Source: Ignavibacteria bacterium
Lineage (GTDB): Bacteria; Bacteroidota; Ignavibacteria; Kapaibacteriales; UBA961
Reading direction: 5' to 3'
Assembly: GCA_016720145.1 (NCBI GenBank)
Contig: JADJXV010000003.1
Coordinates: 186,001 to 250,000 of the forward strand
DNA: 64,000 bases
Part shown: piece by piece, positions 9,052 to 16,500 of the stretch
How the letters are laid out: every line of letters begins with the position of its first letter
Numbering within the stretch: the stretch's first letter is position 1
Translations under genes and position numbers: made by a program
Notes under the pieces: model-generated
The model's database searches: none
Told to the model about the DNA's origin: nothing
Seen by the model: the letters and a program-made list of their open reading frames with translations, nothing else

Positions 9052-10047
9052 TTAGTACATCTTATCCAAACTTGGATTTTCAACGTGTGTCGTGCGATAA
9101 CTACTCGTAGAAGTCTTAAAATATTTTATTGAGTTTATCCATGTAACAGCATGACAAATCAAAAGTAAAGACCCGACTGTCACATGCAAAGTATTGGGAA
9201 TTACATCCCGAACCGTCAAAACAATAAGTCCACCAAGTGTTATTTGAATACCTATTAGGAATATTGCTACAACCATGGGTGGTCGTAATATTTTCAGTTG
9301 ATCACCACCACGAATAATTGCTATAAACTGAGCTACTGATAAAATAGTAAGTATGACAGCGCCGACACGATGAAGGTAATGAATTACTACCTGATAATTA
9401 TAAAGAGAGAAATCCGGTACTACTGTACCAAAAGCTAGTGGAAAATCTGGAATCGCCATTCCACTATACGTATGTCTCGTGAGTGCACCTAACAGTATCT
9501 GAACTAACGTAAAAACAAATGTAATAGCAAACAGTGCTCTTTTCGACTTTCTCAATGATAACGTACTGTTCTTCGAATTCTGCCATCTGTCAGAAGTAGC
9601 CATCGCGAGCAATACTGTCAAAACCAAAAACATCTGAGCTAACAAGCCATGTGATGCAGAAATTGCCGTTGGCAACTGATAATGTACTGTCAATCCACCG
9701 AGTATGCCTTGAATACTAACCGCAATTAACGCTAAAACTCCTATCTTCCTCAAAAACCTGCTCTCACTTTTACTTTTAATTCCCCAAAGCCATACTAGCT
9801 CAATTATCACTAAAAACCCGACAAAAGAGGCAAAGAGTCTGTGACCATGCTCGTACTTAATACCACCTGTCCACTCACTAACAGGATAGGTAAACATGTT
9901 TTGTCCGTAGGTTGTCGGCCAATCCGGAACTGAAAGTCCTGAACCTGTACTGTGAACCAATCCACCGAGTGTGAGCAATACTAATGTACTAACTACTAGA
10001 AATACAGAGAACTTGTGTAAGAATCTATATGGATTTGTGCTTTTCAA
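9052..10047 (-). CDS. ctaA: Heme A synthase (COX15/CtaA family), TTG start
   Basis: This eight-helix membrane protein of 331 residues converts heme O to heme A for the terminal oxidase. Typical features are GGLVHSTGSGLSVPDWP in the first loop, the paired histidines in KYEHGHRLFASFVG, the internal duplication with GALTRHTYSGMAIPDFP, and VIHYLHRVGAVI. The upstream frame is closed by TAG 15 bases before the TTG at 10047 and contains no ATG, so TTG is the only plausible start near the conserved N-terminus. Confidence 0.93.
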   Translation of the reverse strand: MKSTNPYRFLHKFSVFLVVSTLVLLTLGGLVHSTGSGLSVPDWPTTYGQNMFTYPVSEWTGGIKYEHGHRLFASFVGFLVIIELVWLWGIKSKSESRFLRKIGVLALIAVSIQGILGGLTVHYQLPTAISASHGLLAQMFLVLTVLLAMATSDRWQNSKNSTLSLRKSKRALFAITFVFTLVQILLGALTRHTYSGMAIPDFPLAFGTVVPDFSLYNYQVVIHYLHRVGAVILTILSVAQFIAIIRGGDQLKILRPPMVVAIFLIGIQITLGGLIVLTVRDVIPNTLHVTVGSLLLICHAVTWINSIKYFKTSTSSYRTTHVENPSLDKMY

Positions 10048-10139
10048 TGTTAGTGATGACTATGACTACTTACATTGGGTTGTTCCTCCGTACTACCGTC
10101 CAACGCTACGGGTGCTTCCCATTGAGGCCAATAATCTAA

Positions 10140-11879
10140 CTATCTATCAAAATGCGAAAACTCATAAGGACCTCTGTAAACTGTGATATCCATATCAAAA
10201 TTTCCATGACCAAACTGAGCAGGAGCAGCCCAATCTAACGTATTAGCTCTCCAAGGGTTACGAGGGGCTTTCTTTCCATATTTTAACGACCAGAAAATAT
10301 TGAAAAGTAAGATTAATTGTGACGCACCAAGGATAAAAGCTGCGATAGAAATGAACTGATTCATCGGTTGAAAATGCTTGAGAAAGTCATACACATAAGG
10401 ATCATAGACTCTTCTCATGTGACCACCGACTCCCAAAATGTGCATCGGATAGAAAGTCAAATTGAAAAATATAAATGTCCAGTAAAAGTGTTTTCTACCC
10501 CAAGATTCGTTAAGCATTTTACCAAACATCTTAGGGAACCAATAATAAATACCGGCAAATATCCCAAAGAGAGACCCACCAAATAGTACATAATGAATAT
10601 GTGCTACAATGAAGTATGTGTCATGAATATAAATGTCAACTGGCGCAGATGCCATAAATACACCTGAAAGCCCACCGATTACAAACGTAGCGACAAAAGC
10701 TAATGCATTAAGATGTGCTGCAGCGAACTTGATATTACCTCTCCACAAAGTACCGAGCCAGTTAAAAATTTTGATAGCTGATGGAACTGCAATTACAATG
10801 GTCGAAAGCATGAAAGTAGTACCTAAAAGAGGATTCATTCCTGATTGGAACATGTGGTGTCCCCAGACAATAAAACCAAGAAATGCAATACCCATAATAG
10901 CAAATATCATCGCTTTATAACCGAAAATCGGCTTGCGAGAAAATGTTGACATTACATCAGATACTATACCCATCGTCGGCAAAATCATTATATATACGGC
11001 AGGATGAGAATAGAACCAGAATAAATGCTGCCACAATATCGCCTGCCCACCACCGGAATACAATGCTCGCTTTGCATGAACTAAATTATCAGGCATAAAG
11101 AAACTCGTATGCATGAATTGATCCATAAATTGCATTGAAATAGCTGAAGCGAGTACAGGTGTTCCCAGAACGATCAATATAGCTGTAATAAACAATGCCC
11201 ATACTGTAAGTGGCATACGAAACATGTGCATACCTTTAGCACGCTTATTAAGAATCGTCGTAATATAATTGACCGCCCCCATAATCGAAGAAAAACCTAT
11301 AAGGAAAAGCCCTATAAGCCAAAGTGTTTGTCCGGTGTCAGCAAGCGGAGCGAGAGTAGGATAGCTTGTCCAGCCGGCGGCGGCAGCTCCACCTTCTACG
11401 AAAAACCCTGAACAAAAAATCATACCGGCAGGTGGGACTAACCAAAATGAATACATATTTAACTTCGGCAAGGCCATATCATCCGTACCAATCATTAACG
11501 GAATACATTGATTACCGAATGCCCCAACAGCAAGTGGTATAATGACTAAGAATATCATTATCGAGCCATGCATCGAAAGTAATTGCGCGTAGAAATTCGG
11601 CTGTATTGCTCCGGCTGCAACCCACGTATCAGGCAAATATTGACCAATTAATGGTATTGCCTGACCCGGATAAGCCAATTGCCAACGAATTAGCATTGCC
11701 ATAAATCCACCAACCATCAAAAAGAACAACGAAACGAACAAAAATTGCTTCGCAATTACTTTATGGTCAGTTGAAAAAATGTATTTCTGTATAAAGGACA
11801 ATTCATGATGATCATCATGCGAATGAGCATCGTCATGTGATTGTGCTGAACCATGCAAAGAAACAGTTGCGGTATCCAT
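10140..11879 (-). CDS. ctaD: Cytochrome c oxidase subunit I, A2-type
   Basis: The 579-residue catalytic subunit carries the low-spin heme a and the heme a3-CuB site. Visible motifs are the heme-a His in LLSMHGSIMIF, the CuB/active-site helix FWFYSHPAVYIMILP, the paired HHMF, and HDTYFIVAHIHYVLFGG with the heme ligands. YSHPAVY in place of HPEVY marks an A2-type oxidase, in which the proton-channel Glu is replaced by the YS motif. The N-terminus is His/Asp-rich. It follows ctaC by 41 bp. The partner quinol-oxidising complex is encoded downstream in the same operon. Confidence 0.97.
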   Translation of the reverse strand: MDTATVSLHGSAQSHDDAHSHDDHHELSFIQKYIFSTDHKVIAKQFLFVSLFFLMVGGFMAMLIRWQLAYPGQAIPLIGQYLPDTWVAAGAIQPNFYAQLLSMHGSIMIFLVIIPLAVGAFGNQCIPLMIGTDDMALPKLNMYSFWLVPPAGMIFCSGFFVEGGAAAAGWTSYPTLAPLADTGQTLWLIGLFLIGFSSIMGAVNYITTILNKRAKGMHMFRMPLTVWALFITAILIVLGTPVLASAISMQFMDQFMHTSFFMPDNLVHAKRALYSGGGQAILWQHLFWFYSHPAVYIMILPTMGIVSDVMSTFSRKPIFGYKAMIFAIMGIAFLGFIVWGHHMFQSGMNPLLGTTFMLSTIVIAVPSAIKIFNWLGTLWRGNIKFAAAHLNALAFVATFVIGGLSGVFMASAPVDIYIHDTYFIVAHIHYVLFGGSLFGIFAGIYYWFPKMFGKMLNESWGRKHFYWTFIFFNLTFYPMHILGVGGHMRRVYDPYVYDFLKHFQPMNQFISIAAFILGASQLILLFNIFWSLKYGKKAPRNPWRANTLDWAAPAQFGHGNFDMDITVYRGPYEFSHFDR

Positions 11880-11920
11880 TATTTTACCTGTTAATTGAGA
11901 ATTTAATGCTGCTTTAATAA

Positions 11921-12751
11921 TTAGTGATGCGCTGATTTCTTTGGCTCTTCAGCTTTTTTCGGCTCAGGAGGAACAGGTGGATTAGCTGCTAAATTTGCTT
12001 TAATAGCACTGTACTGTTCGTCAAGCCACTTATTATATTCAAGTTGCGAATGCATGAATACTTCCCCACGCATACCGTAGTGTCCACTTCCACATAGCTC
12101 TGCACAAGCAAGCTCGTATTTCCCAGTTTTAAATCCATTGAACCAAACCTTGATCCAAATACCGGGGACTGCGTCTTGCTTTACTCTGAAATTTGGAAGG
12201 AAAAAGCTGTGCAACACATCCATCGTCGATAAATTAACGACGATATTCTTGTTAATAGGAAAATGAAACTGATTCATGGTCACAAAATCATCATAACCGG
12301 CAGGGTCGTATTTATCAATTCCGAATGGATTAGATGCTTCCATCTGGCTTCTGTCCTTTTTACCAAATTGACCGTCCGGGCCGGGGTAGCGAACATTCCA
12401 TCCAAATTGATAAGCCATTACGTCTACCTGAACATCAGGCTGTGGTACTTTCCACTCATACTTTGTGGCAGTCCACATATCTTCGCTCCATAGACCGATA
12501 CCCACAAATACTATTGAAGGTAATAAAGTCCACGTAAACTCAAGTAGATTGCTACCATGAAAATGATACGCTTTTCTATTCGGATTATATCGATATTTTA
12601 CAAGGAATATGAAGAGTAAACTATAGGTTAGAAAAAATATAATCACAGAGAACCAATAGATCACTGCAAACATATCATCTAACTGCTGGCTGTATGTACT
12701 GACACCTTCAGGAAAGAAAGTGAGCATATCTTTGTAAAGCCATTCTAGCAT
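11921..12751 (-). CDS. ctaC: Cytochrome c oxidase subunit II with CuA domain
   Basis: The 276-residue protein has two transmembrane helices (about residues 26-50 and 65-85) and a periplasmic cupredoxin domain. The CuA ligands are present in CAELCGSGHYGMRGEVF with the upstream His in MDVLHSFFLPNFRVKQD. No cytochrome c domain is fused at the C-terminus, so this is an aa3 rather than a caa3 arrangement. The Pro/Lys-rich tail ends in HH. It is the first gene after a strong terminator, so a promoter for the operon should lie at about 12752-12826. Confidence 0.96.
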   Translation of the reverse strand: MLEWLYKDMLTFFPEGVSTYSQQLDDMFAVIYWFSVIIFFLTYSLLFIFLVKYRYNPNRKAYHFHGSNLLEFTWTLLPSIVFVGIGLWSEDMWTATKYEWKVPQPDVQVDVMAYQFGWNVRYPGPDGQFGKKDRSQMEASNPFGIDKYDPAGYDDFVTMNQFHFPINKNIVVNLSTMDVLHSFFLPNFRVKQDAVPGIWIKVWFNGFKTGKYELACAELCGSGHYGMRGEVFMHSQLEYNKWLDEQYSAIKANLAANPPVPPEPKKAEEPKKSAHH

Positions 12752-12826
12752 AAATTTTACCTTTATAAGTCAGTTCGGAATAATCTGTAATATGTCTTCG
12801 GGTCTTAAAATGTACTGAAATGAAAC

Positions 12827-12860
12827 AAAAAAAAGCCGTCTTGATAAGCATCAAAGCGGC
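12827..12860 (-). terminator. Intrinsic terminator overlapping the stop of the cytochrome c gene
   Basis: On the minus strand an 11-bp arm (GCCGCTTTGAT, one mismatch) pairs across a 4-nt loop and is followed by eight T. The TGA stop of the cytochrome c gene lies inside the left arm, so the last codons form part of the hairpin. It separates the cytochrome gene from ctaC. Confidence 0.85.
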
Positions 12861-13393
12861 GATTGTAAGGAAGCTTCATCCCAACCGGATAACTGGGTTT
12901 TAGTCTTTTCACGGACAGCTGTCACCTCTTCGGGAGTAATAGCTGCACCTGTATTTCCAAAACTTGATCGAACATAAGTCAATACATCGGCAATATCTTG
13001 ATCAGTCATTTGATCTTTCCAAGGTGCCATTAAACCGTTGTACTCTTTACCGTCACGTACAATTTTGCCCTTGAACCCTTGAAGAACAATGCGAATAGGG
13101 ACAGAAGGATCTCCGTTGGCAAATGCTGATCCGGCAAGTGGAGGATAAACACCGGGAATTCCCTTACCATTACCTTGATGGCATGATGCACAAATTTTAG
13201 CAAATGAAGCAGCACCAGGACCACCTGCAGCTATAGCTCCACCTGCTGGTGTTGCTTGAGCAGTAGGATCGACGAAAACAGGATCATCTTCGAGGTGAAC
13301 GAAAAGTCCGCTAAAATTGCAACCGGCAATTAAGAGAAAACTGGAGAGAGATAATGAGAGCAGAAATCTTGAAGAGAGTAGAAATTTCATCAT
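12851..13393 (-). CDS. Mono-heme cytochrome c lipoprotein
   Basis: The 180-residue protein has a lipoprotein signal ending in LLIAGC (residue about 25), a flexible linker rich in Gly and Ala, and a class I cytochrome c domain with CASCHQGNGKG and the axial Met in NGLMAPWKDQMTD. It is a plausible electron carrier between alternative complex III and the CuA site, given that subunit II lacks its own cytochrome domain; this role is inference from position. It is transcribed in the same direction just upstream of ctaC but ends in its own terminator. Confidence 0.9.
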   Translation of the reverse strand: MMKFLLSSRFLLSLSLSSFLLIAGCNFSGLFVHLEDDPVFVDPTAQATPAGGAIAAGGPGAASFAKICASCHQGNGKGIPGVYPPLAGSAFANGDPSVPIRIVLQGFKGKIVRDGKEYNGLMAPWKDQMTDQDIADVLTYVRSSFGNTGAAITPEEVTAVREKTKTQLSGWDEASLQSPL

Positions 13394-13679
13394 GCAATAA
13401 TTCTGGATATTTATTCAAAAAATCGTCTTACAATGTTACTTCGATTCTATTCGACACTCAAAATTACAAGCAATTCATGTTTTAGGCAAATGATTTTTAA
13501 AAATAATTTTCGTGGTGGTACGTAGCGAGTTGGCATTACAATTCTACTCCCTTTATCTTCAAAAGAGTTATTGTCACTTTGAAAGTTTTGCACAAATATA
13601 TTTTTTTTTCAATTTACGCATCGACCGCATTAGACTGTTAATATTACCTACCATATCAGTATCTGACGGTGAAGTTTTT
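13394..13679. other. Intergenic region upstream of the cytochrome c gene
   Basis: This 286-bp AT-rich stretch lies between the end of proS and the start of the cytochrome c gene. It presumably holds the promoter of the cytochrome gene. I see no coding potential, repeat or clear hairpin in it. Confidence 0.5.
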
Positions 13680-15395
13680 TCATTTCGAAACAAGTAATTT
13701 TTTGATTAGATCAGTCGAATCATCGACTGATACTACATGTCGTTCACCCGTAATCCTGTTTTTTATTTCAACATTCCCGGCCGATAAATTCTTCTCACCA
13801 ATGATAAGTTGTATTGGCATTCCGAGTAAATCTGCATCATTAAATTTGACACCGGGTGATACATCTCGATCATCGTAGAGTACTTCGATGTTTTTCGATT
13901 GAAGTTCGATTTCTAATTGCTCACATGTTCGCTTAACAGCATCAGATTTTTTAATTCCAAGCCCAAGTAAATGAACGTGATATGGAGCAATTGACGGCAC
14001 AAACATTATCCCCTTTTCATCATGGCTTTGTTCGATAAAGCACGCAATTATACGTTCTACTCCTATGCCATAGCTCCCCATGATAATTGGATTTTCAACG
14101 CCACTATCATCAAGGAATGTAGCACCCAATGCCTGTGAGTATTTTGTACCAAGCTTGAAAATATGCCCCACTTCAATTGCGTTGACGACACGTAGTTCTT
14201 TACCGCATCCGGTCGGACAAAGCTCACCTCCTTTGACTGACCTCAGATCGTAGTATCCTTCTATTTTGCAATCTCTACTCATGTCAATATTTCTATAATG
14301 GAATTTATCTTTGTTGGCACCACTGACGAGTCCATTCACATTTTCGAGTCGTTTGTCGGCGATAACAGTCATTGGTGTTTTGAGATTAATAGGCCCAATA
14401 GATCCGGCGTGTGCACCCGTCAAGTCAAAGAGTTCCGTTTCATCTGCATGTCTTATAGCTGTTGCTTGCAAAGCAGATTGTAACTTTGATTCATTGAGCT
14501 CATCGTTTCCACTCATGAGCACTAGATATGGCTTCCCATCAGCAAAACATACCACCGATTTGGCACAACGATCTAAAGGAATAGAGAATTTTTCAATTAA
14601 ATGATTAATTGTCCGCGCTCCGGGGGTTGGAAATTCTTCGACCTCAGGATTGTCGGTGAGTCGCTCAATTGGAGCAATTTCTGAGGTCGCAACTTCTATA
14701 TTAGCAGCATATCCTGAATCTTCACAGACTGCGCAAGTGTCTTCACCGTAAGGAGATTCTACCATAAATTCCTGAGATGCACTCCCGCCCATAGCACCAC
14801 TTGATGCCCCGACGACGAAAAATTTTAGTCCACATCGAGAATATATATTTCGGTAAGCTTCAGCATGCTTGTTGTAGCTTACGTCGAGTCCTTCCCAAGA
14901 ATTATCAAGTGAATAGGCATCTTTCATGGTGAATTGACGACCGCGTAAAACCCCGGACTTCGGCCTTGGTTCATTGCGGAATTTTGTTTGGATTTGATAC
15001 CAGATTTGTGGTAAATCTCTATACGATTTAATGTGTTGTCGTGCGTGAAACGTTATGATTTCCTCGTGGGTTGGTGCAAGTACTAGTCCTTCTCGGTTTT
15101 TGATATGAAACATCACATCCCCCATCGCCTCCACCCTTCCGGTTTGCTCCCAAATTTCAATTGGATTAAGAGCAGGCAGGTGGAATTCTTGTCCACCGAT
15201 AGCATCCATTTCTTCGCGGATAATATTCATAACCTTTTTGGCAACTTTATATCCTAATGGTAGATATGAGAATATACCGGAACCGAGCTGACGAACCATC
15301 GCACCACGTAGCATGAGTTGGTGTGATGGGATTTGAGCATCGTTAGGCACTTCTTTAAGAGTCGGGATATAGAGATTAGATTGGAGCATAGACAT
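13680..15395 (-). CDS. proS: Prolyl-tRNA synthetase, bacterial type with editing insertion
   Basis: This class II synthetase of 571 residues charges tRNA-Pro. It has the class II motif 2 region (TKFRNEPRPKSGVLRGRQF, then TMKDAYSLD), the motif 3 region GSYGIGVERIIACFIEQ, and a central insertion (about residues 220-400) matching the editing domain of E. coli-type ProRS, whose length of 572 is almost identical. The open frame extends to a TTG at 15419, but the ATG at 15395 (or the ATG two codons later) is preferred because YIPTLKEVP follows at the usual distance. Confidence 0.96.
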   Translation of the reverse strand: MSMLQSNLYIPTLKEVPNDAQIPSHQLMLRGAMVRQLGSGIFSYLPLGYKVAKKVMNIIREEMDAIGGQEFHLPALNPIEIWEQTGRVEAMGDVMFHIKNREGLVLAPTHEEIITFHARQHIKSYRDLPQIWYQIQTKFRNEPRPKSGVLRGRQFTMKDAYSLDNSWEGLDVSYNKHAEAYRNIYSRCGLKFFVVGASSGAMGGSASQEFMVESPYGEDTCAVCEDSGYAANIEVATSEIAPIERLTDNPEVEEFPTPGARTINHLIEKFSIPLDRCAKSVVCFADGKPYLVLMSGNDELNESKLQSALQATAIRHADETELFDLTGAHAGSIGPINLKTPMTVIADKRLENVNGLVSGANKDKFHYRNIDMSRDCKIEGYYDLRSVKGGELCPTGCGKELRVVNAIEVGHIFKLGTKYSQALGATFLDDSGVENPIIMGSYGIGVERIIACFIEQSHDEKGIMFVPSIAPYHVHLLGLGIKKSDAVKRTCEQLEIELQSKNIEVLYDDRDVSPGVKFNDADLLGMPIQLIIGEKNLSAGNVEIKNRITGERHVVSVDDSTDLIKKLLVSK

Positions 15396-15484
15396 ACTTT
15401 CGAGAGATTTGAAAAGCAATTAATAATTCAAATATTTATAATATTTACTCTTTTTGTAAATTACGGTAATGTCTTTTGGTATAA

Positions 15485-16360
15485 TTACGATACGTATTTA
15501 ATAAACAACCCTTCTGCCTCGGCTAAAAGTAAACTATTTTCATCGTATAATGCGCTTTTCAGAAAATATTTTCTTCCATTATTTTCAATAAATTTCCCGT
15601 GAAGATGAAGTACTTTACCGATAGGTGTTGGCTTACGAAATCTAACATTTAAGTTTCCTGTCGGTGCCTTTATACCCATTCCTGAAAGCACTTTTCCCAT
15701 TACTTCATCAAGAAGCAGGGATACATAACCACCATGCATTATCCCGAGTGAGCCTTCTAAACCTGAGTCCGGGACTAACCATGAATCGGCTGTTGAATTG
15801 TGCGTGTTAAACAAAAAAGACAGATACAATCCATTCGGATTATCTTGACCACAACCTGCACAATTATTTCCTGCTCTAGGACGAAGAATCTTGATTTCAG
15901 GATGTGCCTCAATGGGTTCGATAATCCAAGGATATTTACTAGTCGAATCTTGATAACTGTAATATATTCCGAATGGTTGGATGTATCGAGAAATTTCCAT
16001 AGCCACCTGTGGAATTAATCTGCCAAAGTTGCCAATTGGCGCTTCGTGATACAGTATTCCAACATTAGAAAATCGTAATTTTTCTCTTGAGAATTCTACA
16101 GAAAGTGATTTGCCGTAAAACAAATTGCCGTTAGACAAATGATGAAAAACTATGGGACAATCTATCACATGTACATAATTTTTTTCTCTATTACATTGTG
16201 ATAGATACGGAAATTGAGAGTACTTACTCGTGGTGTTTGGTCCTAACTGTTTAAAAAAATAATCAATAAAATCAGCATCATCTATAATTGTACCCTCATG
16301 AAGCACATTACCTTGTCTATCTATCGTGTAGAAATATTCTCTTGCCATGGTCATTTTCAT
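15485..16360 (-). CDS. DUF4505 (UPF0598/C8orf82-like) domain fused to a hotdog thioesterase domain
   Basis: Two domains are visible in 291 residues. Residues about 7-150 match DUF4505/UPF0598: REYFYTIDRQGNV, FFKQLGPN, FPYLSQCNREKNYV, DCPIVFHHL and GILYHEAP line up with what I know of the human C8orf82 family. Residues about 170-290 are a PaaI/THEM4-type hotdog domain with CAGCGQDNPNGL, then GIMHGGYVSLLLDEVMG and LNVRFRKPTPIG; the Gly-Ile-x-His-Gly-Gly helix is the usual active-site region for acyl-CoA hydrolysis. The function of DUF4505 is unknown, so the fusion suggests an acyl-thioester-related role. It sits 90 bp upstream of proS on the same strand and may be co-transcribed. Confidence 0.85.
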   Translation of the reverse strand: MKMTMAREYFYTIDRQGNVLHEGTIIDDADFIDYFFKQLGPNTTSKYSQFPYLSQCNREKNYVHVIDCPIVFHHLSNGNLFYGKSLSVEFSREKLRFSNVGILYHEAPIGNFGRLIPQVAMEISRYIQPFGIYYSYQDSTSKYPWIIEPIEAHPEIKILRPRAGNNCAGCGQDNPNGLYLSFLFNTHNSTADSWLVPDSGLEGSLGIMHGGYVSLLLDEVMGKVLSGMGIKAPTGNLNVRFRKPTPIGKVLHLHGKFIENNGRKYFLKSALYDENSLLLAEAEGLFIKYVS

Positions 16361-16443
16361 CTCTATTCATTTTTTGCAAAAATAGTCTTTATTTACATAT
16401 TACTGTTGAATTCCATCTAATTCAATGAAAGTACTTTCTACAT

Positions 16444-16479
16444 AAAAAAAGCCCGACAATGATATAATCATTATCGGGC
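16444..16479 (-). terminator. Intrinsic terminator of the ECF-sigma operon
   Basis: On the minus strand, GCCCGATAATGAT pairs with its near-perfect complement (one mismatch) across a 3-nt loop and is followed by seven T. It lies 22 bp beyond the stop of the Ig-repeat T9SS gene. Confidence 0.88.
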
Positions 16480-16500
16480 TATTTTCGATATATCAGTGAG

